This document shows positions 26,093 to 32,138 of a stretch of DNA of 64,000 nucleotides, piece after piece. The stretch lies in the NCBI RefSeq assembly GCF_005048155.1, contig NZ_SUMB01000005.1, positions 124,001 through 188,000 on the forward strand, given 5' to 3'. The first letter of the stretch is position 1. Each line of letters opens with the position of its first letter. A program made the position numbers and the translations under genes. This DNA comes from Streptomyces piniterrae (GTDB taxonomy: Bacteria; Actinomycetota; Actinomycetes; Streptomycetales; Streptomycetaceae). The notes beneath the pieces are model-generated. The model ran no database searches. It was not told the DNA's origin and saw nothing but the letters and a program-made list of their open reading frames with translations.

Positions 26093-27037
26093 TCAGCGCT
26101 GGGGGCGCGGGGAGTGGCGGTGCGCCAGGGCCTCGTACGACGCGGACAGGGCGGGCGCCGCGGTCTCGTACGTGCGCTGGGCGACGCCTATGAACAGGCA
26201 GTCCACGACGAGGAGTTGGCTGGTCCTGGACGACATCGCGGCGGGCCGCAGCTCGCTCTCGCGGGCGGTGGAGGTGGTCAGGATGTGGTCGGCGTAGGAC
26301 GCGATCTCGCCGTCCGGGCGGCCGGTGATCGCGATGGTCGTCGCGCCGTGGTCGAAGGCGACCCGCAGCGGCTCTATGACATCGGTGGTCCGCCCGGAGT
26401 GGGTGATCGCGATGGCGACGTCGCCGGTCCGCATCTGCACGGCGTTGGTCACGGCGAGGTGCGGATCGGAGTGCGCATGCGCGATCAGGCCGATGCGCAG
26501 CAGCTTCTGGGCGAGGTCCTGGCCGACGAGGTTGGAGGCCCCTATGCCGTACACATCGATACGGCGGGCGCTGGACAGAGCGCCGACGGCCGCCTCCAGC
26601 TGGGTGACGTCGAGCCCGGCAGCGGTGTCGGCCAGACACTGCTGCTCTTCCTGCGCGAGCTTCGCCACGACGTCGGTGAGCGAGTCGTCGACCGCTATGT
26701 CCGCCGTCACCGCGGGTGCGCCGCCGGCCGCCTGCTGGGCGGCGAGCGCGGCCAGCGCGAGGCGCAGATCGCGATAGCCGGGGTAGCCGAGCAGCCGGGA
26801 GGTCCGGACCACGGTGGCTTCGCTGGTGCCGGTCCGCTCGGCGAGCCCGGTGACGGTGAGGGCGGCGCAGCCGGCCGGATCGCCCGCGACGGCTTCCGCG
26901 ACGCGCTGCATGGAGCGGGTCATGGTCGGCGCGAGCGTGCGGACCTTGGAGGCCAGTGCGGCGGGCGCCGGTGGGGCCGGTGCGGGTCGGGTGTCGAGGG
27001 GAATGTCGCTGAAAGTTTCTTTCACGCTGCTGCTCAC
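26093..27037 (-). CDS. murR: RpiR/MurR-family transcriptional regulator with SIS domain
   Basis: A 314-aa regulator. The N-terminal RpiR HTH (about 20-95, SMQRVAEAVAGDPAGCAALTVTGLAERTGTSEATVVRTSRLLGYPGYRDLRLAL) is followed by a SIS sugar-phosphate-binding domain (about 140-270; IDVYGIGASNLVGQDLAQKL, AIAITHSGRTTDVIEPL). It probably senses MurNAc-6-P and controls murQ-murP. Two TGAAA-N5-TTTCA palindromes overlap and precede its own start. The GTG at 27037 has no ribosome site; GTG 27025 is a possible alternative. Confidence 0.9.
   Translation of the reverse strand: MSSSVKETFSDIPLDTRPAPAPPAPAALASKVRTLAPTMTRSMQRVAEAVAGDPAGCAALTVTGLAERTGTSEATVVRTSRLLGYPGYRDLRLALAALAAQQAAGGAPAVTADIAVDDSLTDVVAKLAQEEQQCLADTAAGLDVTQLEAAVGALSSARRIDVYGIGASNLVGQDLAQKLLRIGLIAHAHSDPHLAVTNAVQMRTGDVAIAITHSGRTTDVIEPLRVAFDHGATTIAITGRPDGEIASYADHILTTSTARESELRPAAMSSRTSQLLVVDCLFIGVAQRTYETAAPALSASYEALAHRHSPRPQR
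27010..27024. promoter_or_regulatory. Operator-like palindrome TGAAA-N5-TTTCA inside the murR start
   Basis: TGAAAGTTTCTTTCA has perfect 5-bp arms. It covers codons 5-9 of murR. It is identical in arms and spacing to the box at 27041. Confidence 0.65.
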
Positions 27038-27040
27038 ATC

Positions 27041-27055
27041 TGAAAAGTAATTTCA
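27041..27055. promoter_or_regulatory. Operator-like palindrome TGAAA-N5-TTTCA upstream of murR
   Basis: TGAAAAGTAATTTCA lies 4 bp before the murR GTG. Its centre is 31 bp (three helix turns) from that of the other copy, which suits two dimers side by side, most simply MurR autoregulation. Confidence 0.65.
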
Positions 27056-27090
27056 ACGGCGTCGTGCGTCAATACCCTGCGTGAGGAGCT

Positions 27091-27531
27091 GTGGACAAGT
27101 CGCCCGACCGGACCGAGCCTGTGGACAACCGTGCGGCGGTGTCCGTGTTCCGCGCGACAATGGACGGCATGGAGCTGGAACAGGCACTGCATGCCGCGCG
27201 GGCCCTGGTGCTCGCAGACCTGGTGGCGGACGAGGTCGCCGACGCCGACATCGTCTCGCTGGTCGAGGACGCGGTCGTCCACCGCCGATGGTGGGTGGAG
27301 CAGTGGCCCGAGGGCGCGGCGTTCGTCGCGGGGCTGATAGCACAGGACGTCCAGGACGCCCTCCTGGAGCGGTACGGCCGCTGGCCCCTGTGCCCCGTGT
27401 GCACCACGTCCGGCGATCCCCACGCGCTCGACGTGGAGCCGGAGTTGGGGCCCGACCCGCACTGGGTCTGCCCCAAGACGGCGGTCGCGGTCGCCCCCGT
27501 CGGCAGGCTCCGCACCTCCGCGGACATCTGA
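27091..27531 (+). CDS. Conserved hypothetical protein with CxxC...C cluster
   Basis: A 146-aa protein that I do not assign to a family. An acidic helical N-terminal half (EQALHAARALVLADLVADEVADADIVSLVEDAV) is followed by WPLCPVCTTSGDPHALDVEPELGPDPHWVCPKT. There CPVC, a His and a final Cys-Pro look like a small metal site. The GTG at 27091 follows AGGAG at a short distance; ATG at 27163 is an alternative. It is followed one base later by a DUF4031 gene, so the two are likely coupled. Confidence 0.7.
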   Translation: MDKSPDRTEPVDNRAAVSVFRATMDGMELEQALHAARALVLADLVADEVADADIVSLVEDAVVHRRWWVEQWPEGAAFVAGLIAQDVQDALLERYGRWPLCPVCTTSGDPHALDVEPELGPDPHWVCPKTAVAVAPVGRLRTSADI

Positions 27532-27532
27532 C

Positions 27533-27808
27533 GTGGCGATCTATATCGATCCGCCGACCTGGCCGGGCCACGGCCGCATGTGGTCGCATCTGATCAGCGA
27601 TGTCTCCTTCGACGAACTGCACCGCTTCGCGGCCGGAATCGGCGCGCCCCGGCGGGGGTTCGAGCGCGACCACTACGACGTGCCGGCGGAGCGGTACGGC
27701 GACGCGGTGCGCGCCGGCGCGGTGGAGGTCGGCAGCAAGGAACTGCTGCGCCGGCTGACGGCCGCCGGCCTGCGCCGCCCCAAGAACCGCGCGGCACCCG
27801 GCACCTAG
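27533..27808 (+). CDS. DUF4031 domain protein
   Basis: A 91-aa protein matching DUF4031: AIYIDPPTWPGHGRMWSHLISDVSFDELHRFAAGIGAPRRGFERDHYDVPAERY. The family is widespread in actinobacteria and has no known function; the PP-W-x-G-H-G and R-D-H-Y-D-V residues are the conserved core. GTG start 1 nt after the previous stop and no own ribosome site, so translation probably continues from the upstream gene. Confidence 0.85.
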   Translation: MAIYIDPPTWPGHGRMWSHLISDVSFDELHRFAAGIGAPRRGFERDHYDVPAERYGDAVRAGAVEVGSKELLRRLTAAGLRRPKNRAAPGT

Positions 27809-27921
27809 GGCCGGCAGGCCCGACCCATCGGACCGTGCCCTGGCGGCGTGGCGCCGCCACCGGGCCGAGGCCGCGCCAGCACCATGGCTATGACGGCGTG
27901 CCGCACCGAAAGGGGACAGTC

Positions 27922-28452
27922 TTGTCAGCCGAGGAACCGGTCACCGAGCTCCACCCGGCCTACAGCAGCGAGGGCGCCACGGCGACGGACTGGGCCGCGG
28001 CCGTCGGCGGGCTGACCGAGGCGGAGATCTTCTGGCTCTCCACGGTCCGCCCGGACGGCCGTCCGCATGTCACCCCGCTGCTGGCCGTATGGGCGGACGG
28101 TGCGCTGCACTTCTGCACCGGTCCGGACGAGCGCAAGGCCAAGAACCTCGCGGTCAACCCGCACTGTGTGCTGACCACCTCCACGGCCGGCGGCAACGAT
28201 CTGCACGCCGGCCTGGACGTGATCGTCGAGGGCGAGGCGGTCCGGGTCGAGGACGAGATGACGCTGCGCGGCCTGGCCGATCTCTACGTCGCCAAATACG
28301 GCAGCGACTGGCGGTTCGAGGTGCGCGACGGCGCGTTCCACGGCGCGGGCAACCGGGCCGTGGTCTTCCGGGTCGAGCCCGCCACGGCCTTCGGCTTCGC
28401 CCGGGGCGAGACGTACGGCCAGACCCGGTGGACCTTCGGCGGCGGCGCCTGA
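27922..28452 (+). CDS. Pyridoxamine 5'-phosphate oxidase-like flavin/F420-binding protein
   Basis: A 176-aa split-barrel protein. IFWLSTVRPDGRPHVTPLLAVWADGALHFCTGPDERKAKNLAVNPHCVLTT is the typical cofactor-binding half of the PNPOx-like group. In actinobacteria many members use F420 or FMN and are not true PdxH. TTG start at 27922 with AAAGGGGACA seven bases ahead; no ATG/GTG fits. It is monocistronic and converges with an MFS gene across a tandem-repeat array. The substrate is unknown. Confidence 0.82.
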   Translation: MSAEEPVTELHPAYSSEGATATDWAAAVGGLTEAEIFWLSTVRPDGRPHVTPLLAVWADGALHFCTGPDERKAKNLAVNPHCVLTTSTAGGNDLHAGLDVIVEGEAVRVEDEMTLRGLADLYVAKYGSDWRFEVRDGAFHGAGNRAVVFRVEPATAFGFARGETYGQTRWTFGGGA

Positions 28453-28535
28453 CCGGGGGCACACCGCCTGCCGCGCAGCGACCCGATCCGGTGCCCCGAG
28501 CCGGCAGCCCGGCCCTAGCCCGGAGCCGCCGGCCC

Positions 28536-28634
28536 CTCGCCCGGAGCCGCTCCGCGCCCTCGCCCGGAGCCGCTCCGCGCCCTCGCCCGGAGCCGCTCCG
28601 CGCGCCCTCGTTCAGAACCGCTTCGCGCCCTCCC
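28536..28634. repeat. 23-bp tandem repeat array with internal hairpins between convergent genes
   Basis: CTCGCCCGGAGCCGCTCCGC recurs at 28536, 28559 and 28582 (period 23), followed by degenerate copies into the 3' end of the MFS gene. Each unit contains CGGAGC-C-GCTCCG, a 6-bp inverted repeat, so RNA from either strand would form a row of small hairpins. It fills most of the gap. Confidence 0.8.
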
Positions 28635-29897
28635 TCAAGGCCGCTCCGCGCCCTCCGGAACCGGTGCGACGACCGTCGACGACGCGACGAGCCGGGAGTG
28701 GTTCGTCGCACGGTGCAGCCGGAAGGCGACGGCCGTGGTGCCCACGGCCACCGCTGCCAGCGCCGCGCCGGTCCACGCCACCGCCGGATAGCCCCACCCG
28801 GCGCCGATGACCAGACCGCCCAGCCAGGGGCCGAGCGTGTTGCCGATGTTGAACGCGGCGGTGGTGGTCGCGCCCGCCAGCGTCGGCGCCGCGTTGGCCA
28901 CGTTGAACATCCGGGCGTTGAGCGCCGGCGCCGTGGCGAAGGCGGTGACCCCGAGCAACAGCGACAGCCCGATGGCGGCGACCGGGCTGTGCGCGGTCAG
29001 CGCCAGCACGGCCAGCACGGTCGTGGACGCCGAAATACCCACGAACAGCATCCGGAACAGGTGCGCGTCGGCGAACCGTCCCCCGAGGAACGTACCGATC
29101 AGCGCACCGACCCCGAACAGCGCGAGCACCGTCGGCACCCAGCTCTCGGCGAGCCCCGCGGTGTCGGTCAGCAGCGGCGACAGATAGGAGAAGAGCGCGA
29201 AGACCGCCGCGCCGTTCATGGCCGTCGCGGTCAGCGCCAGCCAGACCTGCTTGTCCTTGTAAATGGCCAGCTCGCGGCGGAGCTGCGGTCGGTCGTCGCC
29301 GGTCGGCACGGCCGTGAACGGCACCAGCGCGATCACCCCGACCAGGCCGACCGCGGCCAGCCCGGCCACCGCCCAGAACGCCGCGCGCCACCCGGCGTGC
29401 TGCCCGAGCAGCGCGCCCGCCGGCACACCCGCGATGTTCGCGATGCTCAGCCCGCCGACCATGACGGCCATCGCACGGGCCCGCGCCGTCACCGGGACCA
29501 GCGAGACGGCGACCGCCGCGCCGACCGCCCAGAAGCCCGCGCAGGCCAGCGCGCTCACCACCCGCGAGGCGAAGAGCACCCCGTACGAAGGCGCCACCGC
29601 GCCGGCCACCTGCCCGAGCCCGAACACCGCGAGCAGCGTGATCAGGGTCGTACGACGCGGCAGCCGGAGCGTCGCCGCGGCGAGGACCGGCGCGCCGACC
29701 ACCATCCCGATCGCGAACGCCGAGACCAGCAGCCCGGCCTGCGGAATGGAAACATGCAGGTCACGGGCGAGCGGCTGGAGGATGCCGGACAGCATGAATT
29801 CGCTCGTACCGAGCGCGAAAACGGACAGGCCGAGGACGTACACGGCTATGGGCATGCGGGCGCGTTCGGCAGGGGAGGGCATATCAGGAGGTGGCAT
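28635..29897 (-). CDS. MFS drug-efflux transporter (DHA1, Cmx/CmlR-like)
   Basis: A 420-aa transporter with 12 predicted membrane helices. VLGLSVFALGTSEFMLSGILQPLARDLHVSIPQAGLLVSAFAIGMVVGAPVLA is the signature start of the Cmx/CmrA chloramphenicol-export group. The usual MFS loop between helices 2 and 3 reads LRLPRRTTL. It exports drugs by proton antiport; the real substrate is unproven. ATG 29897 is preferred; 29882 is possible. The C-terminal codons run into the repeat array. Confidence 0.87.
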   Translation of the reverse strand: MPPPDMPSPAERARMPIAVYVLGLSVFALGTSEFMLSGILQPLARDLHVSIPQAGLLVSAFAIGMVVGAPVLAAATLRLPRRTTLITLLAVFGLGQVAGAVAPSYGVLFASRVVSALACAGFWAVGAAVAVSLVPVTARARAMAVMVGGLSIANIAGVPAGALLGQHAGWRAAFWAVAGLAAVGLVGVIALVPFTAVPTGDDRPQLRRELAIYKDKQVWLALTATAMNGAAVFALFSYLSPLLTDTAGLAESWVPTVLALFGVGALIGTFLGGRFADAHLFRMLFVGISASTTVLAVLALTAHSPVAAIGLSLLLGVTAFATAPALNARMFNVANAAPTLAGATTTAAFNIGNTLGPWLGGLVIGAGWGYPAVAWTGAALAAVAVGTTAVAFRLHRATNHSRLVASSTVVAPVPEGAERP

Positions 29898-30014
29898 GTC
29901 AGCATCCAACACCCGATGAGGGCCTTACATTCCCGGCGGGGGGTGCCGGTGTGAGTGACCTTGCCCATACCTCCGCAGCAGGTCAGCCGCCCAGCAGCTC
30001 AGCCGCCCAGCAGG

Positions 30015-30704
30015 TCAGCCGCTCAGCAGGTCCAGCTCGGTGGCGAGGTTGCGGCGCGCGACATGCTCCCACCGGTCGTAGCCCATCGGGGTCCTGAACA
30101 GGCGGGGTAGCGCGAGGAGTTGGCGCAGCACGGCGGACCGGCCGACGGTGAACTCGGCATCGGGCACGAACGCGTACTCCTCGCGGACGGCGGCGGCATA
30201 CGCCGCATAGCCGTCCGGCGAACCGGCGAGCACGGCCAGATCGGCGTCGCAGAGCACATCGCCGTCACGGTCGTCGGGCGCCGGATCGTGGGTGACCGTG
30301 AGCCGCACCAGCCGGGCCACCTCGGCCGTACGGACCGGCCCGACGCCCAGCTCGGGCAGTGCGCGCTCGGCCAGGGCGGCGCTGCGCTCCTCGTTCTCGG
30401 AGCGGTCCGGGCGGTAGACCGCGTCATGGAACCAGGCCGCCAGCTGCACGACGGGCAAGTCATCCGCGAAGGTGGCGAGTTCGTCGATGCGGTCCAGGAC
30501 GTCGGACAGATGGCCGACCGTGTGATAGCGCCGCTGCGGCTCGCTCCACCGCGCCAGGAGATCGTCCGCGTACGGGGCGGGGTCGGGCCGAGCGGCGCCC
30601 TCGCGGGCCACGGGGCTCCGGGCTTCGGCCACGGTGGCAGCCCAGCGTCTGCGCAGCTCCGGGGCCAGGTCGGTGTTGTCCACAGCACGGGACAGTGGAG
30701 TCAT
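30015..30704 (-). CDS. HD-domain metal-dependent phosphohydrolase-like protein
   Basis: A 229-aa protein. YHTVGHLSDVLDRIDEL and the AAWFHDAVYRPDRSENEERSAALAERAL segment provide the His...His-Asp metal ligands of an HD fold, and VTHDPAPDDRDGDVLCDADLAVLAG gives the final Asp. Actinobacterial relatives are annotated as predicted metal-dependent HD hydrolases of unknown substrate. Start ATG 30704 or 30713; neither has a good ribosome site. It stands alone. Confidence 0.8.
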   Translation of the reverse strand: MTPLSRAVDNTDLAPELRRRWAATVAEARSPVAREGAARPDPAPYADDLLARWSEPQRRYHTVGHLSDVLDRIDELATFADDLPVVQLAAWFHDAVYRPDRSENEERSAALAERALPELGVGPVRTAEVARLVRLTVTHDPAPDDRDGDVLCDADLAVLAGSPDGYAAYAAAVREEYAFVPDAEFTVGRSAVLRQLLALPRLFRTPMGYDRWEHVARRNLATELDLLSG

Positions 30705-30862
30705 ACGAATCATTGTGCACGGGGAAAAACCCGAACGGGCGGCGGCAGGCGGAGGTGCGAGCCAGGCCACGGGAGGCCGGGGTCTCCTCACGCCGCGTCA
30801 TGTCCGGGGGCGGTCCCGGCGCGGCCGTTGTTCATGCCGATCCCGTATGGACTGCTCCCCTC

Positions 30863-30888
30863 CCCGAAGGGACGGCATTCCCTTCGGG
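30863..30888. terminator. Stem-loop in the HD-CutC gap
   Basis: CCCGAAGGGA (30863-30872) pairs perfectly with TCCCTTCGGG (30879-30888) around a 6-nt loop. It may end an unseen transcript, or be part of a structured RNA with the next hairpin. Confidence 0.6.
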
Positions 30889-30937
30889 CATTCGGCTCCC
30901 CCCCCAGCGCCGAGGGGGCACGGGCACGTGTGCCGTA

Positions 30938-30958
30938 ACGCCCTTACGGAAAGGGCGT
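30938..30958. other. Second stem-loop in the HD-CutC gap
   Basis: ACGCCCTT (30938-30945) pairs with AAGGGCGT (30951-30958) around ACGGA. The 468-bp gap 30705-31172 holds these two hairpins and the cutC promoter boxes but no supported gene. Confidence 0.5.
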
Positions 30959-31116
30959 ATTGCTCATCTGGGTCGTGGTTCCCACCCGCACCAATGTGGG
31001 GTTGTGCGTCGCGCGGGAGGTACGCGTCGGGCGCTCGTTTGGGCGTTTCCGGCGGTTTGCGGTCGTGTCCGGCGGCGATGTGGCTGCCGGAGCGCGCACC
31101 AGCGCTTACGCTGGAT

Positions 31117-31132
31117 ATTGGACTAGACCTGT
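31117..31132. promoter_or_regulatory. dre-like DasR box upstream of cutC
   Basis: ATTGGACTAGACCTGT agrees with the inverted nagKA dre (AGTGGACTAGACCTTT) at 14 of 16 positions. It lies 41 bp before the cutC start, where a repressor would block the promoter. Confidence 0.65.
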
Positions 31133-31146
31133 CAACTAGATCTGTC
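31122..31146. repeat. Direct repeat ACTAGAYCTGTC x2 in the cutC promoter
   Basis: ACTAGACCTGTC (31122-31133) and ACTAGATCTGTC (31135-31146) are 12-mers with one difference, 13 bp apart. The first overlaps the dre-like box. Confidence 0.7.
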
Positions 31147-31172
31147 GTCGCCTCGTCAAGGATTGGGGTCAT

Positions 31173-31928
31173 ATGAGCAAGCGCGCACTCCTGGAGGTGA
31201 TCGCGCTCGGCCCGGAGGACGCGGTCGCCGCCCAGGCAGGCGGAGCCGACCGTCTGGAGCTGGTCACGGACATGGCGGCCGACGGGCTGACGCCGTCCCG
31301 GGCCACCTTCGCGGCCGTCCGGGCGGCCGTCGACATCCCGCTGCGGGTGATGCTGCGGGCCGCCGACGGCTTCGCGGCCGGCGATGTGGCGGCGCTGTGC
31401 GAGGACGCGGCGGCGCTGCGGGCGGAGGGCGCGGACGAGTTCGTACTCGGCTTCCTGACCCCGGACGGACGGCCGGATCTCGACGCCGTACGCGCGCTGG
31501 CCGAGGTGATCGAGGGCTGCCGCTGGACCTTCCACCGGGCCATCGACCGGGCCGCCGACCGGGCCGCGCTGCGCAAGGAGCTGGCGGGGCTGGCGGTGCC
31601 GGCTGGGGTCGGCGGGCCGGCCGGGTTCCCCGGTGTCGCGGCCGGTCTCGACACGATCCTGACCGCCGGTTCCGTGCACGGCGTGGACGAGGGGCTGTCG
31701 ACGCTGATCGCCGAGCAGGCCCGTACGGCGGTGGGCGAGCCCGGGTACCGGCCCCGCATCCTGGTCGGCGGCGGACTCGGGCTCGGCCATCTGCCGGCGC
31801 TGCGCGCGGCCGGTCTCGACGCGTTCCACATCGGGGGCGCGGCCCGCCCCGCCGGGTGGTCCGCCCCGGTGGACGCGGCGGCGGTACGGGAGTGGCGGGA
31901 GGTGCTGGACGGGGTGGTGGCGGTTTAG
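31173..31928 (+). CDS. cutC: CutC-family TIM-barrel protein (copper homeostasis family)
   Basis: A 251-aa CutC-family barrel: LEVIALGPEDAVAAQAGGADRLELVTDMAADGLTPS, then VMLRAADGF, the ADEFVLGFLTPDGRPD and WTFHRAIDRAAD segments, ILTAGSVHGVDEGLSTL and ILVGGGLGLGHLPAL, and FHIGGAAR at the end. The family name comes from an E. coli copper phenotype that was later questioned; the true reaction is unknown. A DasR-like box in its promoter hints at a link with amino sugars. ATG 31173; weak ribosome site (GGATTGGGG). Confidence 0.88.
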   Translation: MSKRALLEVIALGPEDAVAAQAGGADRLELVTDMAADGLTPSRATFAAVRAAVDIPLRVMLRAADGFAAGDVAALCEDAAALRAEGADEFVLGFLTPDGRPDLDAVRALAEVIEGCRWTFHRAIDRAADRAALRKELAGLAVPAGVGGPAGFPGVAAGLDTILTAGSVHGVDEGLSTLIAEQARTAVGEPGYRPRILVGGGLGLGHLPALRAAGLDAFHIGGAARPAGWSAPVDAAAVREWREVLDGVVAV

Positions 31929-32034
31929 CGGGGTGGGGTGGTGGCGGGTGCAGGGCCGGGGGTGGTGCGCCCTGGTCGGCGGTCCCCGGTGACGCCCAGC
32001 TGACCGCCCTGGTGACGGCCCTTGGGAGACAACG

Positions 32035-32090
32035 GCAACGGCAACGGCAGCGGCAACGGCAGCGGCAACGGCAGCGGCAACGGCAGCGGC
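32035..32090. repeat. 12-bp GGCAACGGCAGC tandem repeat between cutC and helR
   Basis: GGCAACGGCAGC repeats four times after two GGCAAC units. It lies in the 210-bp gap between convergent stops. It could encode a GNGS repeat, but no gene context supports that. Confidence 0.8.
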
Positions 32091-32138
32091 GGTCTCGGCT
32101 CCCATCACCGAGCCCGCCGCTGCCCACAGGTTCGAGCG

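Noticed and set aside
30840..30960. tRNA gene
   Set aside because: Hairpins are present, but there is no GTTCRA T-loop or seven-base acceptor stem. No tRNA or rRNA was recognised anywhere in the window.
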